From the NCBI GenBank assembly GCA_028455995.1, contig JABELC010000010.1:1948001-2012000 (forward strand): 64,000 nt of DNA, read 5' to 3'. The first letter of the stretch is position 1. Each line of letters opens with the position of its first letter. The position numbers were made by a program, and so were the translations under genes. The DNA is from Scleromitrula shiraiana (lineage: Eukaryota; Ascomycota; Leotiomycetes; Helotiales; Sclerotiniaceae). The notes beneath the pieces were generated by a model. That model searched no databases, had not been told where the DNA came from, and worked only from the letters and a program-made list of their open reading frames with translations. This document shows positions 47,721-60,288 of the stretch, piece after piece.

Positions 47721-48807
47721 CTATTTCAAATCAAATGAGTTCCCATCAGCAATCGTCAATTCCTCCTCAGTCTTAACTTCCACCCATCTTTTTTCTCTTT
47801 CTCTAACCATTTTATTCCAATTGATCCACTCATCCCCATTTTCAAAGCATACTTTCCATCCCTCACATAACCTCTTATACCCCACCATTTCCTCAGACAC
47901 ATCACCCAAAAACAAAAATTCCCACATGGATCCCCATTTCTTTCCGGCTCCACTCTTAGGGCTAGCTCCTCGAAGAAGCTGAAGATGACGAAGATATTGT
48001 TCCCGTGGTATAGATCGGATTAATGATTTGGGTGACAGCGAATTTAGAATATGATGGTGAGAAACGTGATGGGAGAGGAACATTAGGGAAATTTCTTTTG
48101 AAAGAAAAGGATTGCAATAGTCTCGTTCGACTATGATTTATATTTGATGATGAAGAATCTTGGAAATAGAAAGGGAGGAAACCATGAGTTTGAATAGCAT
48201 GAGTATCTAGGTTATTGATGAGATTTACGGAAGATTCTGGGGCGGCAAATGGATTTTGTTCCCTGTATGTGTGTGTAAAGATTGAAATATCGGGTAAACA
48301 ATCGTAAAATTCGTCAAGATAAGTTAGGTACGCAAATGCTTCATCTCCAAAAGCAGAACCACATGTTGGAAGAGAGTAATGGATGACGGCAACATCCGGG
48401 ATTGAAATGGAATGTGTCCAGGTGAAGTTTTCTGACTTGGAATTTGAGTCGTCGGCTATGACTAGGTTTATGGTTGGATGTTCCTTGACTTTTTGTTGTG
48501 GCCTCTCATAAGATTTTCTTGTGAATCCATGGGAATAGAAAAATGATGTAATGAAGGCTATTATTGTGATGAGGTATAAGAAGTTGCGTATATATTCGAA
48601 ATAGTTGAGATCTTCTGGTTCTGATAGATCAATTGTTTCAAATTCTTTATCACCAATCTTCTGAATATGTTGTGGAAGAAGAGAATATTTGCTTTCCTCA
48701 TTCTTCTTGTCGTTAGTCTTTTTAGACTTCTGAAATATATTTTTTGGAATGCATTGTACGTATATTAATACAGAGTGAAGAAAAGTAGCAAATGCAGATT
48801 CAACCAC
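47721..48807 (-). pseudogene. DUF3431-type membrane protein gene, apparently frameshifted
   Basis: The minus-strand frame from 48807 encodes a Lys-rich N-terminus, one TM helix (FLYLITIIAFITSFFYS, about residues 76-93) and the start of a DUF3431 domain (NLVIADDSNSKSENFTW, then a DCLPDISIFTHT segment typical of the family), up to SKFAVTQ. The expected continuation (IRSIPREQYLRHLQLL ... MWEFLFLGD) lies in another frame of the same DNA, 47,721 to about 48,030. A one-base shift near 48,027-48,033 (a CCC/AAA run) joins them. There is no in-frame ATG at the 5' end, because the frame opens with GTG after a TAA, so a first exon may be missing or lost. A 58-nt intron could also be drawn, but it would delete the conserved segment. 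The family is a fungal type-II membrane, possibly Golgi, protein of unknown function. A sequencing error could also explain the shift. Confidence 0.55.
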
Positions 48808-50460
48808 GTGTATAAAAATGAATTATACATACAAAGTATAACAGCGGAAATCACCCACTCCCGTTGACTTGTATAAATAGATATTCTTCATGAGTACGAA
48901 CCATCCCACCTATAAGTACTTACTAGTTAGGAAGATTATAACGCACCATAACGATTTCACTAATAAGCGCTCGGCTGTTGAAATATCAACGATGGTACGG
49001 AAGCATGGAATATCGCCCACTTATTTGAAGGTAAAATCTTACAGTAAGCATATACGTTTTTGGGAATAATGTATGGCGACAAGAGAGATACACAGCCTTA
49101 GTTCTACTGAATTTGTCCTACGGGCGCTAAGTGAACAAACTATAGGGTATCTCCACTAATTTACTCCACTACAATCCACTACAATTTAAACTATGCTATG
49201 GATATGTTGTTTGTAAGTCTTTCCCGGCTCTGTACCACCCCCTGAATCAAATTAATTCATTTTTTTTTCTCATTGTTGTTAGAACTAAAGCAAAATTGAA
49301 TATATCCCCCTTATGACCTGACCTTATGATTGTATCTACTGTAAGGAGTTACATACGTGGTACGGTACTAAACATTCTTCCATTTTACTTATTCACCTCC
49401 AACTATCCCATCTATCCCATCTCCAACTCCTAATCCGGAGACTTCTCACCTCACCTCACCTCACCTCACCTTACCTTACCTCACCTCATCTCATCTCATC
49501 TCATATCAGATCTTTAAAGTTTAATACTACCATCATTACTAGCATTGGGCGACCAAGTTGTGACCTATGTAAGTAACGTACATCCAAGTTTTCTTTATTT
49601 GCTATCATGTGTTATGTGTTACTGTTTTTACCCCTCATGACAACGAGAACACAAGAATATGTGTTACATATTCAATTTCAGCTTCATCCTTAGGGTGAGA
49701 GGAAGATTGTCAGGTGAATTGGAAATCCACCTTCAAAGTATGGGAGATTTATATAAAGTTATATAGAGTTACATAGTTGATCTCCAAGGTCTTCTAGAGA
49801 ACATATGACCCTCCCTCACTCGCTCTTTGTTTCATGTTACTTCTATATACTACGATTTATACTTTTTGAGGTTAAAAATGATTTATAGTTTCAGGTACGG
49901 GGAACTCTATTTGAAACCTAAGTCGGTACAGAAGTATTGTACCTGCCTATGATAAAGTTTTCTTGGTAGATGGATTTATTTTCAAACGGTCTTACAACAT
50001 CATTGATTGTATGTATGACTTTGACATCTCAAAAATACTTTCTGCATTCTTTATTACAATTCCAAATACCACCCGTATTGATCTCAATTTGGAATTTTAC
50101 ATATACATCGATAACTTTCTTAGCGATAATTGAAACTTTACTAAGAATTCTATAGTCCATTATCATCATCGTCAAAATCCTACCACGGTTAGCCGCTACT
50201 AAACACAGAGCTTCTATGAAGCGCAAAGCTTACTCTAAGAGTTTTCTTTTCCTCTTTAGCCAAAGCTCGAGCATCTTCATGACCGACAAAGCTCATTTCT
50301 AGGAAGATTTGCCCCACTCTTCCTTTGCGTGGATCAGCTCAGACTCATCAACGATTCATCTGATAGAAATAAGGGGACAGACCGCAAAACATCATTATAT
50401 AAATATCAACTCTTCTGTTGCTTGTTTCACTCAACCGACATCCCACAAAAAATCATCGAA
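48808..50460. other. Intergenic, 1.65 kb, with TCACC repeats
   Basis: Between the divergent DUF3431 and 2EXR genes. No coding exon recognised. It contains a TCACC/TCATC simple repeat (listed separately). The last ~200 bp are the 2EXR 5' UTR, which stays partly open in that frame. Confidence 0.5.
49444..49503. repeat. TCACC/TCATC pentanucleotide repeat
   Basis: About eleven tandem 5-bp units, changing from TCACC through TTACC to TCATC along the run, in intergenic DNA. Confidence 0.9.
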
Positions 50461-51300
50461 ATGTCACAAGAAAAGACGTTTTCACTCTTTGGCAAATTAC
50501 CGCTGGAGCTACAACGTCAGATTTGGTCTCACTCTCTCGAAGTGCCCCGCATCATTCCCCGAATTGTTCAGTTGATATATAGCGCCAAAACAAATTCTTT
50601 CATATACAAAGCTACCCCTCCATCATTGACACAAGTATGTCGAACGTCTCGAGAGATTGCCATTGGCGTGTATAAATCTTTACTACCCGACTCATCAACA
50701 ACCATATATTTCCATCCCGACATCGATATCCTTCATTGTAATCCCGATTTCAGTCTGGCTCAACATCAACAACCTACCAGTTCCGATGATCCAATACCAT
50801 TTCTCGATTCGTCCATCTCTTCCAATCTGATTAATCACATAATTCTAACACAAAACTACATCTCACATCGCTCCCAAACCTCATTCTTATGTCCAATTCC
50901 AGAATTACGCTACCTCATTTCTCTCCGTACCTTCTATATTGAACTACCTTCTCATTCTTCACGGGCTGCAGCCTCTAAATCCTGGTACGCAAACCTAATG
51001 CGATTCACGCCATCTAGTGATGAAAATAGTTCGGCTCTACCAGATCACATCGCGGATATGTATGAGCGAGAGAAGAAAGAGGAGGAGCATGGAAGAAGAG
51101 ATGTAGTACCTGGCTATGTATTGGTTGGGGGAAAAGAGAAATGCATGAGAGATCAACAGATTAAGAGTTGTTTTGGATGGCAGGAGGGTGGAGTTAAACA
51201 CGCTTGGTTATGTGGGGATCAAGGGTTTCCAATCAGATGTGATGAGTATTGGGAGGCGAGGGGGTTACCGATAGTTGAACATTTGAGAGTTGTGGAGTGA
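50461..51300 (+). CDS. 2EXR-domain protein
   Basis: A single exon of 279 aa. The N-terminus carries the fungal 2EXR signature (FSLFGKLPLELQRQIWSHSL, then PSLTQVCRTSREIAIGVY), an F-box-like helical motif common in large fungal families of unknown function. The rest contains an EYD-free acidic/basic segment (REKKEEEHGRRD) and no catalytic motif. No signal peptide or TM segment. The frame is open 44 codons upstream from an earlier ATG at 50,329, but the 2EXR family usually begins within about 10 residues of the FSLF motif, so the ATG at 50,461 was chosen. Some members are thought to mediate protein interaction. No specific role can be given. Confidence 0.8.
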   Translation: MSQEKTFSLFGKLPLELQRQIWSHSLEVPRIIPRIVQLIYSAKTNSFIYKATPPSLTQVCRTSREIAIGVYKSLLPDSSTTIYFHPDIDILHCNPDFSLAQHQQPTSSDDPIPFLDSSISSNLINHIILTQNYISHRSQTSFLCPIPELRYLISLRTFYIELPSHSSRAAASKSWYANLMRFTPSSDENSSALPDHIADMYEREKKEEEHGRRDVVPGYVLVGGKEKCMRDQQIKSCFGWQEGGVKHAWLCGDQGFPIRCDEYWEARGLPIVEHLRVVE

Positions 51301-52022
51301 TTGAATGAATTAATGCCAGTGAATGAACGAAACTTTTACGTATGGAGTTAATTACATTCAGATATGATCTGATTATTGTTTGAATCCCTAGAAGGAAGTT
51401 CTGCATTGGGGTTTCTCACTCGGACGTTGACAGACGACTACTAAATGGGGAATCGTCGTCAGATAATAGGACTGTAAAAATAGGAAACAATCAATATAGT
51501 TAATCCAATTGAACCAAACACATTACTACAAATCCTTGTTTGGTAACAAAATATATTCATTGATATCTAATCCTACTAGTTTATCAGAAATTCAAAACTA
51601 ATGTAGTTGAAATGTTCTAAGAACCGAATTATCCATGTAAGATTCACTCAATCCCAAACGCCATACCAAAAAACCTCGCCTCCTTGGCTTTGCATGTCGT
51701 CAATTAAGCCTTATGGATGAGAAATCATGTCTTCAGCCTAATTATCCAACATTGTGGAAGGGGGGTATGTTTGTGGTATAATTTCTCTCCTTGCTGGCGA
51801 TACCGATGGATAATTGTGTTTGAAAATGCGCAAAATTCTAACGAACAGTATGATGGATTGAAATTATTTTATAACATAATATCATTGACTTGAATATACA
51901 TTAAGTTGTATTAACCTGTGTATAAATACCCCTCCATTTCATCCTTACATTGCAACTACCACACCATAACATCTTCAAATATCCCCCACCAAAACATTTA
52001 ACCGCTCTACCTCCCATTCATC
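51301..52022. other. Convergent intergenic region
   Basis: A 722-bp gap between the convergent 2EXR and small secreted protein genes. It holds both 3' UTRs; no coding exon seen. Confidence 0.5.
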
Positions 52023-52439
52023 TCACGCCTGCTCATCAATTGTAACCCCATAAGCTGCCTGAATATACTCCTCATTCTCCAAAAGACTATTAAGCGTACT
52101 CGAAAAAACAAATGGGCTTCCTCCGGGTACTGTATAATTGACTTGCGCGATTGATTTCGATATTTTGGTGGTAGCAATATAGTTCACATCGCTACATGCG
52201 AGTACGATGGGGATCGGACTAGATAGATAGCCATCTTCATCGGGGATTAAGAGACTCTTGGCGGCGGTATAAGATGCAATGCAATTGATATTGTTGCTTG
52301 GATCGGTAAGAGTGGCATCCCAACGGAGATGGTCCCCGAGATTGTAGATTGATACGTAGTCGAGGGCAAGGGCTTGATGGGAGAGGGAGAGTAGAAGAGA
52401 GCCGAGAGAGAGGAATTTGGCGGGATGGTGGATGTGCAT
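52023..52439 (-). CDS. Small secreted protein of unknown function
   Basis: A single exon of 138 aa starting at an ATG. The first ~25 residues form a signal peptide (a basic start, then FLSLGSLLLSLSHQALA). The mature part is ~113 residues with two Cys (INCIAS and LACSD) that could pair, and Tyr- and Ser-rich beta-like sequence. No known domain was recognised. The size, single exon and secretion signal fit a fungal small secreted protein, which could be an effector candidate or a cell-wall protein; nothing in the sequence decides between them. Confidence 0.7.
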   Translation of the reverse strand: MHIHHPAKFLSLGSLLLSLSHQALALDYVSIYNLGDHLRWDATLTDPSNNINCIASYTAAKSLLIPDEDGYLSSPIPIVLACSDVNYIATTKISKSIAQVNYTVPGGSPFVFSSTLNSLLENEEYIQAAYGVTIDEQA

Positions 52440-53998
52440 TTTGATTGGATAGTTTTGTAATCTGGAAGTGAATGAATGATTGATCGGCAGATTGATGGAG
52501 GCGAAGGGAAGTGGATGTAGTAGATGGAGTGCAATTTGATTCCTATGTTAGACTTTAAAAGTCGAATGAAAACACGATTAATCGCTAGGGCTCGGGCATA
52601 TTCATTATATATATCTTCAAATTAATACCAAGAAAGAATATCCACCATGTGTGTATGAGCGTGCGTATACATGGGCCAAGCGATTTCAATTTCCCAGATT
52701 CTTGGAAATTTAAGCGCGCTGGTCAACGCTCTGCTTATTACCACTTGGGGGCAGTGTTTTTTCATGTATCGTTCCTATCTACCAATCGAAATTTGGTAGC
52801 CTTGAATTCGCATTAAGCATAAAGATACATGAGACGGAAAGACTCGTAATCGAGCGTTGAAAATTTGGATGAGATCCACTTCTTATAGACAAAGGCACGG
52901 GCTTCAATGATCGTTTCTGTGGGTCAGGGGTTTGCCAAGCAAGATCTTAAATAGGTTCGTATTTTGAAGGGGTTTTCTTTTTCACTGGTTGTTGGTAATG
53001 AACACTTCGACATTGGTGGGACTCCCCCTTCATATGAAACAAATCGATACTCTAGGGGTCAATTAGTATCCTAAACTCTTGGAACTTGGCTTAATTATGA
53101 ATATAACAGCAATAGAATCCCATAGTGCTTGTTCTTACTAAATTCCGAAGTAATTTCCATGATGATGGTATTACACCAAGAATGATGTCGAAGTAGGCCA
53201 CCCATGTATACCACGGAAGTCCATGTTTATACATAGAAGATTCGATGCATTGTCGTAACACAAGTTGTTTTCATATTTGAGACTCGACTAACAATTATGA
53301 GGATTTCTGTATGCGGTAGCTAGGCCGCTAGATGGATGATTTGGAAAAAGGATCACTAGTACTTGCATTGCGATGGAATCAATACTTTGACCGTCAAAGG
53401 CATCTTCTTCACCATGAATCTTGGTATATCAAGATATAAACGTTGCAAAAATGTTACTTATCTTGGGAATTCGGATATGATCTTGGCAAATAGGGTCAAC
53501 GACGTTGTCCATGGCTATGTTTCGAGAAATTTGACCAGATTAGTGCAAGAGATGAGGCTATTTTTGACATGCCAGTGACAATTTTCGGTCATAGATGACC
53601 GGTTTCTATCACAAAAGGAAGATTTATTCCTTGCAAATGATGAATTTCTTTAGTTGTCAGAAACTTCTTGTTGGCATAGACCAATGGGATTGGAATCTTT
53701 GGTTGTTTGATTAGAAACTAGATAATAAATACAAAATTGTGAAGCTGCTGTATATATTAGCAACAATCAACACACATTCATGCACACGTATACGGCACAT
53801 GTTAGAAATTCACTAACTCTAGATTTACGAAATCATTCACCATCAGTCTTGATCGTAATAATCTTAATTCCTTGACAAAACTAGACTACTTGCTTTGAAC
53901 TTATGAATATTTCTGCTCGCTGTTTCTTCTTGTTAAAAACATATCATCGATTGCAAATCCATTATTTTCAAAACTTTCTTACAATCTGCAAATTTACA
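52440..53998. other. Intergenic, 1.56 kb, no gene seen
   Basis: Between the divergent secreted-protein and RBR genes. Frames are shorter than 75 codons and show no family features. It should include both promoters. Confidence 0.5.
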
Positions 53999-55649
53999 AT
54001 GTCTTTCTGGAATCTAATATCCAATATTCATTTTCAAAACAAGAAGGAGAAGAGGAGATCGGATAGTCCTCAAGTACAAGTAAGTAGAGCAATACATAAT
54101 CTTAAATATGATACAATATTAATGACATCTTTCTAGGATGCTATGATAGCTTTCTTTAACCCCAAGTCCACATACTGCCTAAAGTTTCGAGGTGCAACGG
54201 TAACTTTTAAAGCCGGAGCTGAGATAGCTACTTTAAGATTTCCCTGCGATTCATCATCTTTACAATTGAACAACCTTCCCGATAACGCACGAGAATTAGG
54301 ACTTTCTTCTCTTTTCGAATGTTGCAGTATTGAAACACCTAAGAAAATAAGTATCAAGCAAAACTGTTTTGGCCCCGGATGTACTGCTACGCTCGAGTTT
54401 GCCGATGTCCAAACAACAAGTAAAGCATTAACAGGCATTCGGAATTTGATTATGGGCAACCTACTCTCAGCCGAGCTTGCCTTCAACTTTGATGAATTTG
54501 GATTTGAGTCTAATTACACGTTTGAGTAAGTCCATTCAGAAACATCGATCATAGTTGTGTACTAATTCACCCGATAGAAAACGCCCTGTTGACACCTTCA
54601 CTCTAAATTACACGGTCTCCAGATCCCTGATGGATGCAATTCGACCCGAAGTTAACAAATTAGCTAGCCACTCTCTCCTACAGAGAAAGAATTTCGAATT
54701 TTCCGAAAACAAATTCACCGAATATTCCATCTTAAACATCTCCTCAAACAGATACACGACTAGAGATACAATGATAGAACAGAAGAAAGTAATAGATCAA
54801 CTTCTTTCGGGAACTGTCTTGGTTAATAACGACCAGATACTTTGGGATCCATTGTTTTCTACTGATCGATACAGGGAATTCATTTTTCGACTTTCTTGGG
54901 AACATGATCTTCGCATCGACACTCATCAAAACCAAAATATCGTACTGTACGGTGGAACACCTGAAGCACGAGGCAAAGTCCAAGAGATCCTTGCGGGAAA
55001 GGTAAAATCACTCACATTGGCGACACCTGATATTGACCGAAAATCCGATTGTCCAATCTGTCTCACTCCACCATCGGATCCAGTAGATCTCACATGTCAA
55101 CACAGCTATTGTAGGCTCTGCTTTTACGACTTCGCGGGAAGTGTACCCATTCCTTTTCAGTGCATTGGAGATTCAGGTGAATGTGGATATACCCTCCCGA
55201 TCTTCGAACTTCGTTCTCTACTACCATATTCGAAATTCCACAAACTACTCTCGGACTCCTTGGACATATATGTTCGCACACATCCTCTTGTTTTAAAGTC
55301 CTGCCCTGTTCAATCCTGCAATGCAGTGCACCGGATAGAGTCAGACGATTCGGAGTCAGGCAAGACAAATCCAGAAGCAAAACTTTATACTTGTTCATCA
55401 TGTCTAACGGCCCTTTGCACATATTGCAAGATACAATCCCATGAACCATACACCTGCATCGAATATGAAGAGAATCATGTTGATGGCGGGGTTAAAGCAC
55501 TAGAAAAATGGAAAGCAGACAAGACAACAATAGTCGGTAGGTGTCCTGGATGCAAGGCGACTATTGAGAAGTCTGGCGGTTGTGCGCATATGCGTTGTGA
55601 GTGGTGCAAAATGAATTTCCATTGGGATGCTAAGCTTCCGAACGTTTGA
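53999..55649 (+). CDS. RBR (RING-IBR-RING) E3 ubiquitin ligase-like protein with shortened RING2
   Basis: Three exons (53999-54079, 54137-54525, 54578-55649) with 57- and 52-nt introns give about 513 aa. The first ~300 residues have no recognised domain. RING1 begins at Cys315 (CPICLTPP, then CQHSYCRLC), followed by an IBR with paired cysteines (KSCPVQSCNAVH, CSSCLTALCTYC). RING2 begins at Cys479 (CPGC) and has the catalytic-type Cys492 in IEKSGGCAHMRC. In RBR ligases this cysteine accepts ubiquitin from the E2 before transfer to substrate. The usual FCW-x-C ending is replaced by FHWDAKLPNV and a stop, so the last zinc ligands of RING2 are missing. The protein may be inactive, or the last exon may be unannotated. 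The frame offers no obvious donor site before the stop. Confidence 0.82.
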
Positions 55650-57104
55650 GGAGAGCGAAGTTTACTGGGAACTGTATTGTAACTTGTTGAGCACAAGATA
55701 GGAGGTATTATATCTAGGGTATTCCGCGGTGATCTGGTTAGATTCCCATCATTCATGTATACGAACTGAAGCAAATACCCTGTCAATTTAGTATAATACA
55801 AAGCCATACCATTATATTAAGACCCATTACCAAATAGACGGTACAGTTGCTCATTGCGATGTGAATCCAATAAACAATACTTACCACAGAGACAAAATAC
55901 TAACAATGAAAGAAGCGATGTAAAGTAACGTATATGCTAATTTAAAACCTACAATTTAATTGTGGAGTTACAAAATCGTCATTTATGCAGTACCAGCTAA
56001 TCGGAATACCTAATCATTTGCTAAAGAATTAGATGAGCAAGTTATATATTTTGAATTTATACATTGTAATTCATGAATTGGTATGGTACACCAACTCCCC
56101 TTTTTTGACCAGCAAATAATCTCCTTTCATACATTAGAAAATTGTCCCTTAACCTCCCATTGCTTGTTTATAACAATCATCCTTTTCCAAAAAATACTAG
56201 ACAATAATCTCTTAATATCTCAATATTTTTCCAATAATAAATCATTCCTATCTCAAAACATCAAACAACAATCCATGAATCTCCAACTCCTACATAAAAG
56301 ATACCCACTACCACAAGTCATTAAAAGAATAATCGCCTCTAAATTAGTACCAATGTCTCGCATACGTACCCATGATAAGTTATCAATTACATACCAACAT
56401 ACAGCAATCTTCCATCTCACTCCGAGTCCCACGCATAGTTTGCACAACACTCAGGCTCTACCACACAGCTAACCCCTCCTCTCCATCTTTACACATAACA
56501 AACAATCTACGCACCAACTTGAACTAACAATCATGACCAAAATATCTCCTTGGCAAATTTCCTCTCACTGGCAATATCTATGAAAAATACAAACATTCGA
56601 ATATATTTCCCACAAACTCATTTTGAATATCTATCCATCTATCTACAATACAATACAATACAATACCCTACCCTCAGGCTATATAAATCATCAAAAGAAA
56701 TATGATACTAGTACCAAATCCATAAGAAGAGGAGAGAAGAAAACAGAACACGACAAGCGAAGTCAAGTACATATACCAAAGGTCTTTAAGTTTGAAAATC
56801 AACGGTTCTTTTATTCATCCTTCCATCCATCCATCCATCCATCCATCCATCCATTATATCATATCTCAAGCTATATTATCCTATCCTCTCCTAACTTATT
56901 TCATCCTCCATTCGAGTAGATTCCAACACGCATAAATGCATTCATTTCCAGCAAGTCAGGTAATCTCCCAGTCATAAAGATAAGTAAACCAACCAACCCA
57001 AATCAGCTATCTATATAATATAGATTCTCAGCCACCCCATTAAATCATCCATCCCAAACCATCCTCCGCCCAACCCATCCACTCTAACACAACCCAATAC
57101 CCAC
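55650..57104. other. Convergent intergenic region with simple repeats
   Basis: A 1.45-kb gap between the convergent RBR and glutamate decarboxylase genes. It holds AATAC units near 56,648 and an ATCC repeat at about 56,823-56,854. A 129-codon plus-strand frame at 56.1-56.5 kb looks like chance, with low complexity and no domain. Confidence 0.55.
56823..56854. repeat. ATCC tetranucleotide microsatellite
   Basis: About eight tandem CCAT/ATCC units in the 3' intergenic region downstream of the glutamate decarboxylase gene. Confidence 0.9.
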
Positions 57105-58861
57105 CTAACAAATAGCGTGAGTCTTCCCAGTCTTCCCCTGCAAACTATGTTTCTCATTCTTATAATGCGGGTGGTTATGCTTGCTCTTCCCACTATGTGT
57201 AGCATGCAGTTTTATATACTCCTCATTCTTCTTAATACTCTCCCTATCCATATCATCCAGTACCCCCGTGCAAAGCTTAATATCATTTAGCAACTGATCA
57301 CATCTACTCTTTGAAAAATCCTCCCTAACGACTACTCGTAGCATTTTGAGATTTTCCGTCTTGGGAGCCATGGTATAGGCTGGAACGACCCAAGAGCGTT
57401 GACGCAGTTGGTGGGCGAGGGCGAATTCATCGTAGTGTTTGTCTGATTTTGGGTCGATGCGGAAAGCGACGAGAGGGAGACCTCGCCCATTCTTTTGAGA
57501 CATGATGATGAATCCTAGTTGTTCGAGGGAATCGGATAAGTAGTCTGCTGTGCGGGTGAGATTACCCATGATGGCTCTGTAGCCTTTCTTTCCGAGACGA
57601 ATGAGTTGATAATATTGACCAATTACTTGGGATGCACCCTTTGAGAAGTTGAGGGTGAAGGATGCTTGGTCTGCACCGAGGTAATTGATGTTGAAGACTA
57701 ATTCTTTTGGTAGATATTCTGGTGCTCTCCAAACAATCCATCCAACACCTGGGTAAACAAGACCATACCTATTCATGTTAGTAAAAGTCATGAAATAAGA
57801 TCATATATCCAAACTTACTTATGACCACTGGTATTAATTGAAACAACTTTCTCCAATCTGAAATCCCATTCCAAATCAGGAACAACAAAAGGAGCAACAA
57901 ATCCACCACTAGCAGCATCAATATGAATAACCGTATCGATATTTCTCTCAACCAAAAGATCATTCACAGCCTTAGCATCTTCATACTCTCCAGTATAAGT
58001 AGTACCCAAAATAACACAAATACCAATAGTATTCTCATCCACAAGGTTTACCGTCTCCTCAGGATCAATAACATATCTATCAGGAGTACAATAGACATAT
58101 TTTTCCTCGACCTCAAAATATCTAGCAGCTTTCTCCCAGCATACTTGCACAGCAGATGACATGACGATATTTGGATTATCGGTTGATTTACCAGCTGCGA
58201 TTCGTGCATTCTTCCAGCGTTTCTTCATGGCCAATACGGCTAACATGATGGCTTCTGAGGAGCCAACAGTTGATGTACCAACGGCAGCAGCACCATCTTC
58301 ATTTGTAGGAGCGTTGAAAAGTCGACCGATCATGGAGACACAGCGGTTTTGAATATCGGCGGATTGGGGATATTCTTCGTAATCGATGAAATTTTTGGAG
58401 AAGGATTCGGTCATTAGATCTTCTACTTCTTTTTCCTATTAATTGTTAGTGATATGCTGGCAAATATACATCATGTCAAGGGAGGATAAACATACCATAT
58501 AAGTAGTAACGAAAGAAGCCAAGCTATTGAGAGAGATAGAAGTCAGCATAAATCCCATCCCACATTTATTCTCCCACCTCATTTCAAGCAATTCCACAGC
58601 GGATTAGATTAAAACATACTTAAGCATAGGATTACCATCAAGAGAAAGATCATCCTTAATCATACGATAAGCAACCTCCTTTGGCATATCACCTTCTGGC
58701 ATCTCATGCTTTGGTAAATCCTCAGCAGCAAATCGAGATCCATATACACTGGTTGTGAATTGATCTTCTTGACTACTTGCTGCCAGGGTGAGTTTTTTCA
58801 ACCCTTCGACGAGTGGAGCTTCAATTTTTTTGTCGGTGGGGATTTGTGAGAGATGGACCAT
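57105..58861 (-). CDS. Glutamate decarboxylase (PLP-dependent)
   Basis: Four exons (58861-58620, 58523-58496, 58435-57819, 57768-57105), including a 28-nt micro-exon, join in frame to about 516 aa, the family's normal length. The enzyme converts glutamate to GABA and CO2 in the cytosol and is often linked to acid or oxidative-stress tolerance and the GABA shunt. The PLP-fold segments are clear: TVGSSEAIMLAVLAMKKRW, HIDAASGGFVAPF with the conserved Asp, and the PLP-binding Lys296 in INTSGHKYG, whose codon is split by an intron. The C-terminal ~40 residues are His/Lys-rich (HSGKSKHNHPHYKNEKH). Plant GADs bind calmodulin at their C-terminus, but no such motif was identified here. The symbol is not assigned because fungal paralogue names vary. 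Confidence 0.96.
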
Positions 58862-60288
58862 GGTTGCGGTGGTGGTGGTGGTATTATTTGAGGGAAGATA
58901 TGTATATTGAATGGTTGTGATGAGGAGAGAAGAGGGGTAATTTGTAGAAGTAAGGGAGGATTATTTGTTGAATTGAGAGAAGAGGAAGAAGAGGAAGAAA
59001 AGTAAGAAGAGTAAGAAGAACAAGAAGTGAAATAGTAAAAGAGATTCTCAAGAAATATATGAATCCTTTGATACTTTTATATGTCGTCTTTTGTCTTACG
59101 ATGTAAATGTTTGAAGTTGGTGGAGAGAGAAACAGAGAGAGTGGTTTCAATATCAATTGAGGTGGGGAGATCAATAACCATGTCATGCATGTTTTGAAGC
59201 CCATCAGTCCCCCAAACCCCTCATTACATACCTAGCACGTGCCTAAGTATTAAATTCCCGGATTAAGTCAATTAATTCACTTTTTCGGGAAACTTGGCAT
59301 AAAAGCTTGATAGGAAGTTTATTATTCTGACGTATCAACACTAATTGGGTTATAAATATTATTATTTATCCAATAAAATAATTATATAATTGTAAATTTA
59401 TATATATTCAGCTGTTAAGGTATATAAATCTCTCACCAGGGGAAATATCATCGATACCACCAATTAATAGATGTTAAGTGCTGCACATGTACTAATCCAA
59501 CCTTTGAAGTCAAACCAAGCTATATACGTCATTCCCCTCTCTCTTCCGCTCCCGGTGCCAGTGCCAGTGCTCTCTCAACAGAACATGGTACAGGAAACAC
59601 TGAGATCGATCATATATACCGGTATGATCTGTTGTGATATATTGTGATATGTTGTGTTTCATGGTATGGTATTGGAACTTTCGGTGAGTAGGGATCTAGA
59701 TACTAGTTGGTGGGTAAGGGGATACCTAAGATAGGATCGGACGGATAGATCGTATCTCCCCTCCCGCATCAGTTGAACTGACGAAGGAATTGGCCGAAGT
59801 ATATGTTTCATGCATAGCAAGTATATTGTGGTGGATAACTTATGTTGTGTAAACCGGTAAAATCCATCAATATGTTGTGCAACACAAGAGATCTTGTGTA
59901 GCAGCGCCATCTACATACTTCATTTAGTATCACCGAATATAACAGTTTGCTGTCCCCAATTTTATACCAAACCCAGAGTCATCATTATAACATCACAACC
60001 TATACAAACAAAAAATCATCAAACAATCTATGAATATTCCAATTTTATCATCTATTCATTGAATGTATCAGAGAAGAGGTCCCTATTACTAAACTAGTAT
60101 ACAGACGCCAGAAGTGCACCCTTCTAAACAAATGCATTCATTCAAACCCTTCCCGAAGAAGTATTTCTTCTCTTCTTCCTCATTCTTCTTGTATTCTATA
60201 CTCTATGATTCTATCAACTTAATGATTCTAACATCCCACGTGTAAACACTCCTTAAATACCCATCTACTTTACTATACAACGTCTAAT
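58862..60288. other. Intergenic, 1.4 kb, no gene seen
   Basis: Holds the glutamate decarboxylase 5' region and the 3' UTR of the phosphate carrier. The ~200 bp upstream of the decarboxylase ATG are purine-rich on the plus strand (AAGAAGAGG units), a common 5' UTR feature on the coding strand. About 59.3-59.4 kb is A+T-rich. Confidence 0.5.

Noticed and set aside
49444..49503. Regular short direct repeats considered as a CRISPR-like or telomeric array
   Set aside because: Units are contiguous 5-mers with no spacers and do not match the TTAGGG telomere repeat; this is a simple microsatellite in a eukaryotic genome.
56083..56472. 129-codon plus-strand frame between the RBR and GAD genes
   Set aside because: Composition dominated by Ile/Leu/His/Ser from low-complexity DNA, no domain, and located in a convergent 3' region.
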